DNA of 64,000 nucleotides from Agreia sp. Leaf283 (GCF_001422485.1 NZ_LMNF01000004.1:124001-188000), one strand, 5' to 3'. Positions 42,612-51,955 are shown, counted from the first letter of the stretch. Notes: generated by a model from the sequence alone, not told the origin. Numbers and translations are program-made.

Positions 42612-42853
42612 CCCAGCCATCCAAGCGCGACGTCTTCAAGCCCGTCGAACTCATCGTTCTGTCGGCCGTGATGGCCCTCTTCGTCGGGCTCACCGTTCTG
42701 CTCGCGACGCGTAACCCGCTGCTCGCGGTGATCTTCTTCGGGGTGGCGTTCATCGTCGTGCTCGTGGTGATCGCGATGATGGTGCTGACGTTCAAGCCGA
42801 ACAAGTCGGAGCAGACGGAGCTCGACGACGATCTTCCGCCTTCTGGGCATTAG
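42608..42853 (+). CDS. Small two-helix membrane protein
   Basis: The 81-residue protein has two strongly hydrophobic helices (LIVLSAVMALFVGLTVLLA and LLAVIFFGVAFIVVLVVIAM) with a short basic N-terminus and an acidic cytoplasmic tail (SEQTELDDDLPPSGH). No family is recognised. GTG 42608 overlaps the stop of the upstream membrane-protein gene, implying a shared transcript and perhaps a complex. Confidence 0.7.
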   Translation: MTQPSKRDVFKPVELIVLSAVMALFVGLTVLLATRNPLLAVIFFGVAFIVVLVVIAMMVLTFKPNKSEQTELDDDLPPSGH

Positions 42854-43418
42854 GGGTTTCCTGCGGGCGCAGCTCGGGGTGTGCGTTTTCAGCTCAGACA
42901 ATGACTGTGGCTGACGACCGCTCCGCGGCGCTCGTTCCTCGCGCTGCTCCGGGTCATCAGCCGCAGCCATAACTCGCAAGAAAACGCTCACCCCTCCCCG
43001 CGCCGAGTCCGTTCGCCGAGTTCGCTTCTTCGCCGAGTTCGCTTCGCTCACCGGCTTCGCTGGTCGAGTAGCGCCGAGTTCGCTTCGCTCAGCGGCTGCG
43101 GTGGTCGAGGAGCGAGGAACGAGCGTATCGAAACCACGATCCGTGGGCTGAAAGGGAAAGGATCTCGTTTGCGTCGCGCCGTCGTGCCTATTCCGACGCA
43201 CCGGATGGGCCTGACGGCGCCATCCAAACGACGAGTGGCGATCGAGTGGCGTCGTCGTGCCCATCACGGAGACCCGGATGGGCAGGACTGCGCCACACGA
43301 CCTTCTCATCGAGGGGTCCGGCTTCGCTGGTTGAGTAGCGCCGAGTTCGCTTCGCTCACCGGCTGCGCTTCGCTCCGCGGCTTCGTTCCCTGAGCTTGTC
43401 GAAGGGAGCCTGCTGGGC
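42854..43418. other. Gene-free repeat region
   Basis: No supported coding frame is present. The stretch holds degenerate copies of GCCGAGTTCGCTTCGCTCA (near 43013, 43075 and 43340). It also has a palindromic repeat at 43101-43137 (GTGGTCGAGGAGCG ... ATCGAAACCAC) and an inverted copy of the CCCTGAGCTTGTCGAAGGG core at 43388-43406. These are the same repeat families as around 9-11 kb. Confidence 0.7.
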
Positions 43419-43955
43419 CTAGGAGAGGGCGTCTTTCAGGGTCTTGAGGGACTGCTGGGCGGTTCGGCGCACCTCTTTGTCGGGGTCGCGCAGAAGGGCC
43501 TCCAGCGTGTCCTGGGTCGCGGCGTCGCCCGTGGCCGCGAGTGCTCGGGCCGCTGCTGCGCGGACTCGCGCATGGTCGTCTTTCGTCAAGGCGGAGAGGG
43601 CCTCGGGGGCCGCGATCGACCGCAGGGCAGCCACCTTGGCGCACATCTCGCGGACCCGCCATGCCTGGTTGCCGAGACCGGCGATGACGGCCGGCGCCGC
43701 GGCATCCGACCACACGTAGTTCAGCGCGCGGGCGCCCCACAGCTCCGGCCAGTACAGCGAAGGGGCGCCGGCCAGGATGCCGTCGGCGTGCGGGCCCCCG
43801 ACGACGCGAAGGAAGTCCTCGCCCTCGTAGCCGCCCTCGAGCAGCGACCGCGCGCGGAGCACCACAGAGGTCTCGCCCTCACGCTCGACAGCGGCCTGGA
43901 TGCGCTCTTCGAGCGACGCGGTGTGGTGGGACGGGGTCTCGCTGTCGTGTGCCAT
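43419..43955 (-). CDS. HEAT-repeat protein
   Basis: This 178-residue protein is helical, with at least three HEAT-like repeats in its second half (AWRVREMCAKVAALRSIA; DDHARVRAAAARALAATGD; DKEVRRTAQQSLKTLKDAL). HEAT repeats form protein-binding solenoids; no enzyme motif is seen. It follows purB by 35 bp on the same strand and is probably cotranscribed with the phosphatase and purB genes. Role unknown. Confidence 0.75.
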   Translation of the reverse strand: MAHDSETPSHHTASLEERIQAAVEREGETSVVLRARSLLEGGYEGEDFLRVVGGPHADGILAGAPSLYWPELWGARALNYVWSDAAAPAVIAGLGNQAWRVREMCAKVAALRSIAAPEALSALTKDDHARVRAAAARALAATGDAATQDTLEALLRDPDKEVRRTAQQSLKTLKDALS

Positions 43956-43990
43956 AAGACACCAAGGCTACCGTGAGCTCCCGAGAGCGC

Positions 43991-45373
43991 TCAGAGGATG
44001 TGCTCGACCAGCGCAGACGAGATGCCGACATAGCTGTGCGGGGTCAGTGCGAGCAGCCGCTGCTTCGCCGCATCGCCGATATCGAGGCCGTCGACGAAGG
44101 CAGCCAGGTCGCTCGCTCCGATGCGCTTGCCGCGGGTGAGCTCCTTGAGCAGCGCGTAGGGGTCGGTGATTGAGGAGCGGCCCGCCGTGATCTCGGCGCG
44201 GACGACGGTCTGGATGGCCTCCGCCAGCACCTCCCAGTTGGTGTCGAGGTCGGCGGAGAGCAGCTCGCGGTTGAGCGAGATCTGTCCGAGGCCCGACGTG
44301 ATGTTCGACAGGGCGAGCAGCGAGTGGCCGAGGGCCACGCCCACGTTGCGCTGCGTCGTGGAGTCGGTGAGGTCGCGCTGCAGGCGGCTCGTGACGAGGG
44401 TCTGGGCCAGCGAGTCGAGAAGTGCGCTCGAGAGTTCGAGGTTGGCCTCGGCGTTCTCGAACTTGATCGGGTTGATCTTGTGCGGCATCGTCGACGAACC
44501 GGTCGCGCCGGCCACCGGGATCTGGGTGAAGTAGCCCAGCGAGATGTACGTCCACACGTCGGTGCAGAGGTTGTGCAGAATGCGGTTGCCGTGGGCGACC
44601 TGCGAGTAGAGCTCGGCCTGCCAGTCGTGCGACTCGATCTGGGTGGTGAGAGGGTTCCAGGTGAGGCCGAGCGAGGTCACGAACTCGCGCGACACGGCCT
44701 GCCAGTCGAGGTCGGCCTCGGCCGAGAGGTGGGCCGCGAACGTACCTGTGGCGCCCGAGAACTTGCCGAGGTACTCGGCGGCCTCGACCTGTTTGCGGAT
44801 GCGCTCGAGGCGGTAGACGGTGACCGCCAGCTCCTTGCCCATGGTGGTGGGGGTGGCGGGCTGTCCGTGGGTGCGGGCGAGCATGGCGTCGTCGCGGTAC
44901 TGCACGGCCTGGCTGCGCAGCTCGTCGATCACGGCGCGGAACGCCGGCAGCCAGACCTCGGTCACGGCATCGCGGATGACGAGCGCGTAGCTGAGGTTGT
45001 TGATGTCCTCGCTCGTGGCCGCGAAGTGCGTGAGCTCGGCGATCCCGGTGAGTCCGAGCTCGTCGAGGCGGCGGCGAACGTAGTACTCCACGGCCTTCAC
45101 GTCGTGCTTGGTGGTCGACTCGAGGGCGCCGAGCTCGGCCACCTCGACGTCTCCGAAGTTCGGGGCGAGCTGGCGCAGCTGGCGCTGCTTCTCGAGTTCG
45201 ATCGGCGTCGATCCGAACAGCGAGTGGTCGGTGAGGTAGATCAGCCACTCGACCTCCACCTGGATGCGGGCGCGGTTGAGGCCCGCCTCCGAGAGGAACT
45301 CGCCCAGTTCTGAGACGGCGGATGCGTAGCGGCCGTCGAGCGGGCTGAGGGGCTGGGGGGAAAGGGCGCTCAT
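43991..45373 (-). CDS. purB: Adenylosuccinate lyase
   Basis: The 460-residue enzyme is close to the enterobacterial PurB length. It has the fumarase/aspartase-superfamily signature SSTMPHKINPIKFENAEANL, the N-terminal SPLDGRYASAVSELGEF and the active-site stretch FAATSEDINNLSYAL. It releases fumarate from SAICAR and from adenylosuccinate in purine synthesis. A low-molecular-weight phosphatase gene lies 45 bp upstream and a HEAT gene 35 bp downstream on the same strand. Confidence 0.96.
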   Translation of the reverse strand: MSALSPQPLSPLDGRYASAVSELGEFLSEAGLNRARIQVEVEWLIYLTDHSLFGSTPIELEKQRQLRQLAPNFGDVEVAELGALESTTKHDVKAVEYYVRRRLDELGLTGIAELTHFAATSEDINNLSYALVIRDAVTEVWLPAFRAVIDELRSQAVQYRDDAMLARTHGQPATPTTMGKELAVTVYRLERIRKQVEAAEYLGKFSGATGTFAAHLSAEADLDWQAVSREFVTSLGLTWNPLTTQIESHDWQAELYSQVAHGNRILHNLCTDVWTYISLGYFTQIPVAGATGSSTMPHKINPIKFENAEANLELSSALLDSLAQTLVTSRLQRDLTDSTTQRNVGVALGHSLLALSNITSGLGQISLNRELLSADLDTNWEVLAEAIQTVVRAEITAGRSSITDPYALLKELTRGKRIGASDLAAFVDGLDIGDAAKQRLLALTPHSYVGISSALVEHIL

Positions 45374-45418
45374 GATGCGGGGTAACTCCAGTGCTGGGCG
45401 GCCGTCGGGCCGCGGCGG

Positions 45419-45955
45419 TCAGGCGGGGGTGGATGCGTGGGGAGCTCGAAACGCCGGCTCCAGTTGCGCGAACAGAGATGCGCAGGCCCGCTCGATGGTG
45501 GCGAGCACGGCGGCGAAGGTGGCGGCGTCGGCGTAATACGGGTCGGGCACGTCGAGCTGGCGGTTCGGGTCGGTGTCGAAGCTCGTGAGCAGCCTGATCT
45601 TCGATCGGTCGGAGTCGCTCGTCGCCCACGACCGGATGGCCCGCTCGTGCGTGCGGTCGAGCGCGACGATCAGGTCGAGTTCGTCGAACGACGACGAGTC
45701 GAACTGCTTGGCCCGGTGCAGGGATGCGTCGTAACCGCGATCCGCGAGAGCGTCGATCGTTCTCGGGTCGGCCTGCTCGCCGACGTGCCAGTCGCCCGTT
45801 CCGGCGCTGGTGACCGAGACGCGATGGCTGAGGCCGGCCTTCTGCACGAGCTCGCGCAGCACGATCTCGGCCATGGGCGAGCGGCAGATGTTGCCCGTGC
45901 AGACCATGCAGACTCGAAAGATTCCAGCGGGAATCTCGGTCTCATCCAGGGGCAT
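45419..45955 (-). CDS. Low-molecular-weight protein tyrosine phosphatase
   Basis: This 178-residue protein has the family active-site loop VCMVCTGNICRSPMAE (Cys nucleophile, Arg and Ser of CxxxxxRS) near residues 16-31. The general-acid Asp lies in DVPDPYY near residue 147. It hydrolyses phosphotyrosine, and in some actinobacteria such enzymes are exported or act in polysaccharide control. ATG 45955 gives the family N-terminus; longer frames upstream lie in the divergent WXG-like gene region. It probably leads the purB operon. Confidence 0.92.
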   Translation of the reverse strand: MPLDETEIPAGIFRVCMVCTGNICRSPMAEIVLRELVQKAGLSHRVSVTSAGTGDWHVGEQADPRTIDALADRGYDASLHRAKQFDSSSFDELDLIVALDRTHERAIRSWATSDSDRSKIRLLTSFDTDPNRQLDVPDPYYADAATFAAVLATIERACASLFAQLEPAFRAPHASTPA

Positions 45956-46066
45956 GCCTCTATCTTGGTGCAGTTTCCCCTCCTCCACATCAGCGGGTGT
46001 CCGCACCTCTCCCCCGATGGCGCGCTCGCGCCCCGCCGCGCAGGGCGGGATGGCGACACTGGTGCG

Positions 46067-46339
46067 GTGACAGATCATCCCGATGCCCTCCTCCTCCACG
46101 TCAGATCGTCGCTCGAGCACGACCGGGCGACCGTGCAGAGGCTCAGCGTGCAGCTCAGCACAGAACTGCTGCCCACCGTCGTGCGCGACGATGCGCCCGG
46201 TTGGCAGGGGCTGGCCCGGCAGTCGTTCGATGCGAGATGCGACAGGGTCGCGGCCGAGGTTCGCCGGGTGTCGTCGACCCTCGACGAGATCTCCGCACTG
46301 ATCGCCGGGGCGATCGTCTCGACGGGTGCGACTCCGTGA
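46067..46339 (+). CDS. WXG100-like small protein paired with a lipase-like gene
   Basis: The 90-residue product is almost all helical, with a central turn PGWQGLARQSFDARC, that is a WxG motif at residues 46-48, halfway along as in WXG100 proteins. There is no signal peptide. GTG 46067 has only a weak ribosome-binding site. It overlaps the lipase-like gene by 4 bp (GTGA), the usual arrangement of a WXG partner and a larger type VII substrate. Assignment rests on size, motif position and context rather than on strong sequence similarity. Confidence 0.65.
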   Translation: MTDHPDALLLHVRSSLEHDRATVQRLSVQLSTELLPTVVRDDAPGWQGLARQSFDARCDRVAAEVRRVSSTLDEISALIAGAIVSTGATP

Positions 46340-47793
46340 CGGCCGACGACGACGAACTCGTCGTGTCGGGCGGAGGCAGCTTCGCGGTGTCGACAGACGA
46401 GATGTCGAACACGGCGTTCCGGCTCCGCTTCGTCGAGAGCGAGTCTCTGGCCGCCGCGGCGCGGCTGAGAGGGCTCGAGCTCTGCATCGATCCGCACGTC
46501 GCCGCGCAGGCGCCGACCGTGCCCGCGCTGGTGCTCCAGGCCGCAGACGACCTCGATCGAGCGTCTCGAGAGGCGGGCGAACTCGAGGTGTCGCTGCGCC
46601 TGGCGGCCGAGGCCTACGGCCTGGTCGAGAACGCCATGATCGATGGCATCCGCGTCTCCACGGGTCTGCTCGGCAACGTGCTCGGTCACCTCGCTCCCTT
46701 CCTCCTCCTCGCGGGCGCACCCTTCCTCGCCGCGGGGTCCGGTGTGCTCGTCGGGCTGGCGGCAAGGCCGGGCGCCGCGCGCAGCCCCGTTGATGCCGCC
46801 GAGTGGATGCGCGAGAACCCGCAGCTCGCCAACAATCCCGCGGTGGCGGCGGCCGTGCGGCTGCTCTTCTCGTCGAGCGATGACATCATCGCGGGGCTCC
46901 TGGGCGTTCCTCCGGGCGCCGGCGCCGTCATCGGCGACGACGGTCTCGGGCTCTTCGGAATCAGGGAGGCCGCCGGGCTGGTTCTCGCGGCGGCGGGTGC
47001 CGCGGGTGCGGCCAGAGGCCTGGCGGGCGGTGGCGCTGCGGGCGGTGGTCGCAGTCCGCTCGTCGAGACGCCGGTGCAGACCACGAGGGTCGGCACATCA
47101 CCGGTCACGGCCCCGTCGAGCATCGCCGAACTGACGTCGCGCATGCCGAACACGAGCGCCCGCGGCCCGCAGATCAAGGTCGAGAAGTACGCCACCGAGA
47201 ACGGCGATCCGTCATACATCGTCTACCTCGGCGGCACCGTCGACATGAACGCCATGCCCGCGGGCGAGGCCTTCGACATGACGAGCAACGTCGAATCGAT
47301 GAGCGCCGGTGGCGGGGCCTCCTACCGGGCCGCCGTCGAGGCGATGAGCGACGCGGGCATCCGTCCGGGCGACCCCGTTCTCGAGGTCGGCTACTCGCAG
47401 GGCGGACTGCTCGCCGTGCAGCTCGAGCAGTCGGGCGACTACTCCGTGCAGGGCGTCGTGACCCTCGGCTCGCCTGTCGGCCAGCTCGAGACGACGGCTC
47501 CCACCCTCACCATCGCCCACACCGAAGATCTGGTTCCCGCGCTGGGCGGGCTCGACACCGCATCCGGCGACGATCGGGTGCTGGTGCGGCGCACCCTCTA
47601 CGACGACGCGCCCATGCCGACCGGCGATGCCTTCCCGTCACACGATCTCGACGCCTACCGCGAGACGGCCGGCCTGGTCGACGCCTCGAAAGATCCGAGG
47701 GTCGAGAAGTTCATCGACGGTGCGGCGCCGTTCCTGTCGGGCTCCGCTGCGGGCACGGCCACGGAGTATCGCGCCGAGCGTGTGGGTCGATGA
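46336..47793 (+). CDS. Lipase-like alpha/beta hydrolase, candidate type VII effector
   Basis: The 485-residue protein has a helical N-terminal part (about 1-115), a long hydrophobic segment (about 118-150: HLAPFLLLAGAPFLAAGSGV), Gly/Ala-rich linkers and a C-terminal alpha/beta-hydrolase. Its nucleophile elbow is GYSQGG (Ser near 354), with Asp in HTEDLVP near 398 and His in PSHDLDAY near 435, and VVTLGSPVG after the elbow as in esterases. No signal peptide is present. Translation is coupled to the WXG100-like gene. I infer an exported lipase or phospholipase; no immunity gene is evident beside it. Confidence 0.7.
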   Translation: MTADDDELVVSGGGSFAVSTDEMSNTAFRLRFVESESLAAAARLRGLELCIDPHVAAQAPTVPALVLQAADDLDRASREAGELEVSLRLAAEAYGLVENAMIDGIRVSTGLLGNVLGHLAPFLLLAGAPFLAAGSGVLVGLAARPGAARSPVDAAEWMRENPQLANNPAVAAAVRLLFSSSDDIIAGLLGVPPGAGAVIGDDGLGLFGIREAAGLVLAAAGAAGAARGLAGGGAAGGGRSPLVETPVQTTRVGTSPVTAPSSIAELTSRMPNTSARGPQIKVEKYATENGDPSYIVYLGGTVDMNAMPAGEAFDMTSNVESMSAGGGASYRAAVEAMSDAGIRPGDPVLEVGYSQGGLLAVQLEQSGDYSVQGVVTLGSPVGQLETTAPTLTIAHTEDLVPALGGLDTASGDDRVLVRRTLYDDAPMPTGDAFPSHDLDAYRETAGLVDASKDPRVEKFIDGAAPFLSGSAAGTATEYRAERVGR

Positions 47794-47819
47794 CGGTGTA
47801 TGCGCGGGCTGCTCGGCTG

Positions 47820-48218
47820 TCAGTCCTTGTCGCGTCCGGCGAGGGGGCGCAGGATCGAGCCGATGATGGCCGAGAGAATGGCGAGCACAAGAGCGCCGAG
47901 CACGGCCCACCAGAAGTTGTCGATCACGAGACCGAAGCCGAAGAGCTGGGAGAGCCATTCCGCGAGCAGCAGCAGCAGGGCGTTGACCACGAGCGAGAGC
48001 AGGCCGAGAGTGAGGATGTAGAGCGGGAACGCGACGATGCGAACGGCTGTGCCCACAATGCCGTTGACCACGCCGAAGATCAGGGCAACGAAAAGGTACG
48101 ACAGGATCGTGCCGAGGGCGTCGTCCTGAAATGGATCTAGCTTAACGCCTGTGACGATGAGCGTGGTGAGCCACAGGGCGATCGCATTGGCCACAAGAGA
48201 GACGACGAATCTGCGCAT
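47820..48218 (-). CDS. Phage-holin-family (Phage_holin_4_2-like) membrane protein
   Basis: The 132-residue product has four membrane helices (SLVANAIALWLTTLIV; ILSYLFVALIFGVVNGIVG; LGLLSLVVNALLLLLAEWL; WWAVLGALVLAILSAIIG) with the typical ending SILRPLAGRDKD. This family is named after phage holins but is mostly chromosomal and of unknown function. It follows the glycosyltransferase gene by 24 bp on the same strand and is probably in that operon. Confidence 0.8.
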   Translation of the reverse strand: MRRFVVSLVANAIALWLTTLIVTGVKLDPFQDDALGTILSYLFVALIFGVVNGIVGTAVRIVAFPLYILTLGLLSLVVNALLLLLAEWLSQLFGFGLVIDNFWWAVLGALVLAILSAIIGSILRPLAGRDKD

Positions 48219-48242
48219 GCGCCCAGTATTCCAGTTCGACGG

Positions 48243-49538
48243 CTACGCCGACAGCGCCGCGCGCGCCCTGTCGCGGCCGGGCATGGCACGCAGCTCGTCG
48301 CTCAGCAGTCGGCAGCGAGCGCCTGTCTCGGTGTCTGCCAGGAGCGACTCCGCCGCCGAACGGAGTGCGTCGACCGATGCCGTGTTCGGATCGAGAGCGG
48401 CCCCGTAGCCCTGGCTCTCGATGGCCGCCGCTCCTGCGAACTGGTCGGTCGAGAACGGCAGCACCAGCATGGGCACGCCGGCCGTCGCGGCCTCGGTCAC
48501 GCTGTTGTTCCCCCCGTGCGTCACGGTCAGGGCCGCGTGCTCGAGCAGGGTCACCTGGGGCAGGAACTCGCGCACGAGCCACGACTCGGGCAGCTCTCCG
48601 AGTTCACGCCGGTCGGCCGAACCGACAGCGAGGGCGACGCGCACGTCGAGACCCTTCAGCGCCTCGGCGATCCGAGCGAGTACATCCGCGCGAACAGAGA
48701 GGAAGCTGCCGAAGCTCACGTAGACGATCGGGGCTCCTCCCCCGGCCAGCCAGGCGTCGACCTCGGGGTCGGCAGGCTCGTCGCGCACGGCCGACCCGAG
48801 AAACGCGTGCGTGGGAAGCAGCGCGGTGCGAGCGGGGTCGTGAAGCTGCCCGGGGTAGTTGAACAGCAGAATGTCTCCGTGCTCGGCGAAGGCGTCGCTC
48901 GACGGCGAGGCACTCGGGTCGAGCACCGCCAGGGCGTCGTTCCATTGACCGGTGAACCGATCGCGCACGGCCTCGCAGCGCAGGCGCAGGCGATCGAGCC
49001 CCTCGCTATCAGGGCTGAATGCCCTCGGCCACGACGCGGGGAGGCCATATACCTCGTCGGCTATGGGCAGGGCGGTGGGGTGTCCGAGCACCACGTCGGC
49101 GTGTGCCACTCCCGCGGCCTGCAGTGCGAGACGGGCCGTGAAGGCCAAGTGATCGACGATCACCGCATCCGGTCTCACCTTCTCAATCACGGCCAGTACG
49201 GCGCTCGCGGTCTCGACCGGCCGCCACAGCAGATCGGTCGTGCGCTGCGACGCCTGGTAGTCGAGAGTCTCGACCATGCCGCGGCGCGTGGCGTCGAAGA
49301 AGCCGCGCAGCGAGTCGTCCTCGCCCGCCGGCTGCTCCTCGGCCCGAATCGTGCCGGGATTCGAGCCTCGCCCGAGCCGCAACTCGGTACCACGGAACCC
49401 GAACGACCGCACGATCGACGTCGTCGCTGGTCCGGATGCGACCACCACGTCGTCGCCCGCGTCGCGCCAGGCCGTGGCCAGCGTCGCAAGGGGAAGCAGA
49501 TGGGAGGCGTAGTCGGGGCTGATGACCAGCAGGGTCAC
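48243..49538 (-). CDS. GT1/MGT-family glycosyltransferase
   Basis: The 431-residue protein has the two-Rossmann GT-B fold of UDP-glycosyltransferases. The start is LLVISPDYASHLLPLATLA, the middle shows IVYVSFGSFLS, and the C-terminal donor-binding motif is HAALTVTHGGNNSVTEA followed by GVPMLVLPFSTDQ. It transfers sugar to a small acceptor, possibly a lipid or macrolide-like compound. GTG 49538 overlaps the upstream glycosyltransferase stop (GTGA) and is preceded by GGAG; a longer frame upstream is a shadow of that gene. Donor and acceptor are unknown. Confidence 0.85.
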   Translation of the reverse strand: MTLLVISPDYASHLLPLATLATAWRDAGDDVVVASGPATTSIVRSFGFRGTELRLGRGSNPGTIRAEEQPAGEDDSLRGFFDATRRGMVETLDYQASQRTTDLLWRPVETASAVLAVIEKVRPDAVIVDHLAFTARLALQAAGVAHADVVLGHPTALPIADEVYGLPASWPRAFSPDSEGLDRLRLRCEAVRDRFTGQWNDALAVLDPSASPSSDAFAEHGDILLFNYPGQLHDPARTALLPTHAFLGSAVRDEPADPEVDAWLAGGGAPIVYVSFGSFLSVRADVLARIAEALKGLDVRVALAVGSADRRELGELPESWLVREFLPQVTLLEHAALTVTHGGNNSVTEAATAGVPMLVLPFSTDQFAGAAAIESQGYGAALDPNTASVDALRSAAESLLADTETGARCRLLSDELRAMPGRDRARAALSA

Positions 49539-51712
49539 GAGGCTCCGCCCGTGCTCGACAGTGTCATCGAATCGAGTCGCCGGTTCTCGGCAACCGTGGC
49601 GTACACGCGCTCGAGGGCCGTCGCCATGGCCTGCACGGTGAAGCGCTCGCGAACGATTCCACGGGCGGCCGCGACGCGTTCCGGCTCGTCGCGCGCGGCG
49701 ATCAGCAGGGCGTCGGCCATACCGCGTCGAACGCCCGAGGCCGATCCGGTGTCGACCAGAACACCCGTGACCCCATCGTCGACATATGTCGCCGGACCTC
49801 CCGCGTCGGGCGTCACCACCACGAGGCCTGCGGCGAGCGCCTCGAGAATGGCGATTCCGAATTCCTCCTTGAGGCTGCCGCACACGTAGATGCCGTTGGC
49901 GCCCACGAGTGTGCCGGAGCCGAGCCTCGTGGCGGCGAGCCAGCGCGACACCACGTCGTTCGGGCGGTGGCCGGCCAGCACGAGGCCCTCCGCGGCGCGA
50001 GGATGCTCGCGCAGAACGCCGTCGATGGCGTCGAGCTGGGACTGCTCGTCCGGCGAGGGCGCGGCGAGGTCTCCGCCCACGATCACGAGGTTGCAGGTGG
50101 CCAGCAGAGTCGCATCCGACGCCCACGCCTCGACGACCGTCGCCATGCCCTTCACCCGGTGCAGGCGCCCCACGCTGAGGGCCAGTGGCAGGCCTCGGCG
50201 ATGCTCGGGCAGAGCGGCGATCAGCGCGTCGAGGTCGTCGAGCGCGCCGACGACCGCACCGTCGGCGCGGGCCTCCACGTCGAGGATCGCGTCGTCGATC
50301 GTGGCGAGATCGATTCCCTCGGGAACCACGGTGTACTGCTCTGGCGACGACTCGATATCGATCCCGAGAAGCTCCTGCAGCTCGTCGCGCAGCGCAGGGC
50401 GGGGGAACAGAACGGTGTGCTCCGCATCAGCCGCGAGACGCTGCACGAGCCGGTGCCTGAACCAGTAGTGCTCGCGCTCGTCGACATCGCCGAAGTTCGC
50501 GACGGTCAGCGCGCCGGCCACGTCGAGGGCGCGGATCACGCCGTGCGGGTCGGGGGCCAGGGTGAACACCACGGGGATGCCCAGCTCGCGGGCCACGCTC
50601 GACGCGGCCATGCTGCCCACATCCGCCATCCGCAGGTGCAGCACGTCGATGGGGCCGAGGGCCACGAGCGCACGACGGATGCCGCGCTCTGCAGCGACCC
50701 TGGTGTGCCAGGAGCGAGCCTGAGGGCTCGGCTCCGACAGCAGGGGAACGGGAACGAACTCGTGGTCCGCGAGCACGAGCTGCTCGGCGGCGAGCAGAGT
50801 GTCGGCGGCGACGCCCGCGTTGCCCCGCGACAGGGTGAGCACCCGGTCGATGCCGTCGAGAGAGGCGAGCGCGTCGCCGAGGCGCACCAGCAACGTGGCC
50901 ACTCCCCCGTTGTCGCCCGCCCCGGCGCGGGTCAGTCCCCGGTCGATGTCGGCGTGCAGGAAGAGCTGGGCCACGGTCAGCCCGTCGCCGAACCGGATGG
51001 CAGCGGGCGCGTCGCCGAGATCGACGAGGGCCAGTCTCGCCGCGTCGATGGTGGCCTGGGAATCGGCCGCCTCGGCGCCCGCGGCCGCGATCTCGCGGAC
51101 CAGTCGAAGGGCCCGCTCGTCTCCGCGTCGGTCGCCGAGGCCGGCGATAGCCGCGACCCGGGCGTCCTGCTGCTCCCCCGCGTTCGCGGCGATCTCGCGC
51201 AGTGCGCGCCCAGCGACGCGCCCGGAGACGAGCCCGAGGGTCTCGACGAGGCGCGAGCGGGCGCCGGCTTCCGACTCGGAGATGAGGGCGCTCTCGAGTG
51301 CGAGCGCGATGTGATCCGGTGCCGAGGCGCCCCACTGCTGCAGCGTGCGCTGGGCGAGCATGCCCGTGAAGCCCGCCTGCACGACGCACCCCACGAGTCG
51401 CGACACGGCATCCATTCGCGGAAGCCGGCCGCCGAACGCCCAGGCGGCGTGCTCGCGCAGAAACGCGTGCTCGTTCGAGAGGAGCTCGGAGAGGACGTCG
51501 TCGGCCTCGTCGTCGAAGACCCGACCGAGCGCGTGCACGGCGGCGATGGCCACGAGCTGATTCTCGTCGTCGTGGATGGCGCGGCGGAGAATGCCGACGG
51601 CCTGCCGACCGCCCTCCCGCGACGCGACCAGCGCGAGATCGTCGGCGGAGCGCACGACGTCGAGCAGGAAGGGGGTTCGACGAAGACGGTCGAGGGCGGC
51701 GGTCAGTTCCAT
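49535..51712 (-). CDS. HEAT-repeat / GT4 glycosyltransferase fusion
   Basis: From ATG 51712 the protein has 725 residues. About the first 230 are HEAT-like helical repeats (LVAIAAVHALGRVFDDEADDV; HAFLREHAAWAFGGRL). A GT-B glycosyltransferase of family GT4 follows: LSVGRLHRVKGMATVVEAW and the E-x7-E region KEEFGIAILEALAAG near residue 645. HEAT fused to GT4 is uncommon; the solenoid may bind an acceptor or partner. It is the first gene of a three-gene leftward operon. A longer frame to 51898 lacks a plausible start. Confidence 0.82.
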   Translation of the reverse strand: MELTAALDRLRRTPFLLDVVRSADDLALVASREGGRQAVGILRRAIHDDENQLVAIAAVHALGRVFDDEADDVLSELLSNEHAFLREHAAWAFGGRLPRMDAVSRLVGCVVQAGFTGMLAQRTLQQWGASAPDHIALALESALISESEAGARSRLVETLGLVSGRVAGRALREIAANAGEQQDARVAAIAGLGDRRGDERALRLVREIAAAGAEAADSQATIDAARLALVDLGDAPAAIRFGDGLTVAQLFLHADIDRGLTRAGAGDNGGVATLLVRLGDALASLDGIDRVLTLSRGNAGVAADTLLAAEQLVLADHEFVPVPLLSEPSPQARSWHTRVAAERGIRRALVALGPIDVLHLRMADVGSMAASSVARELGIPVVFTLAPDPHGVIRALDVAGALTVANFGDVDEREHYWFRHRLVQRLAADAEHTVLFPRPALRDELQELLGIDIESSPEQYTVVPEGIDLATIDDAILDVEARADGAVVGALDDLDALIAALPEHRRGLPLALSVGRLHRVKGMATVVEAWASDATLLATCNLVIVGGDLAAPSPDEQSQLDAIDGVLREHPRAAEGLVLAGHRPNDVVSRWLAATRLGSGTLVGANGIYVCGSLKEEFGIAILEALAAGLVVVTPDAGGPATYVDDGVTGVLVDTGSASGVRRGMADALLIAARDEPERVAAARGIVRERFTVQAMATALERVYATVAENRRLDSMTLSSTGGAS

Positions 51713-51955
51713 CGCGGGGGTGTTTCCATGGTGCGGGTGATCCGAATTCGTCAGGGGATGTCTCGGTCTATTCGGAGCCGATCGTGCTGCGGTTCTCGGA
51801 TACACCGTCTTCGAGTACACGCGAGTTGACCGCGCCCTGCAATGCCATTGACAGGAGCGCGTCTTCACGCTCTGGATGCCTCGCACAACCCGGTCCATTT
51901 GTCATCACTTGGGCCGACATCTGTCGGATGGAGGTGATCATGCGAGACTGGGGCC
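51713..51955. promoter_or_regulatory. Divergent intergenic region with a short dyad
   Basis: This 243-bp gap separates the HEAT/GT4 gene from the RsbQ-like gene. It is less GC-rich than the genes. CCGACA-TC-TGTCGG (51914-51927) is a perfect 6-bp dyad 28 bp before the RsbQ-like start, and TTGACA occurs at 51849-51854 without a clear -10. Promoters for both genes must lie here, but I cannot assign them. Confidence 0.4.

Noticed and set aside
47820-48218. Holin as part of a phage lysis or toxin-release cassette with the lipase-like gene
   Set aside because: It is on the opposite strand, belongs to a mostly chromosomal family and is spaced as the third gene of the glycosyltransferase operon.
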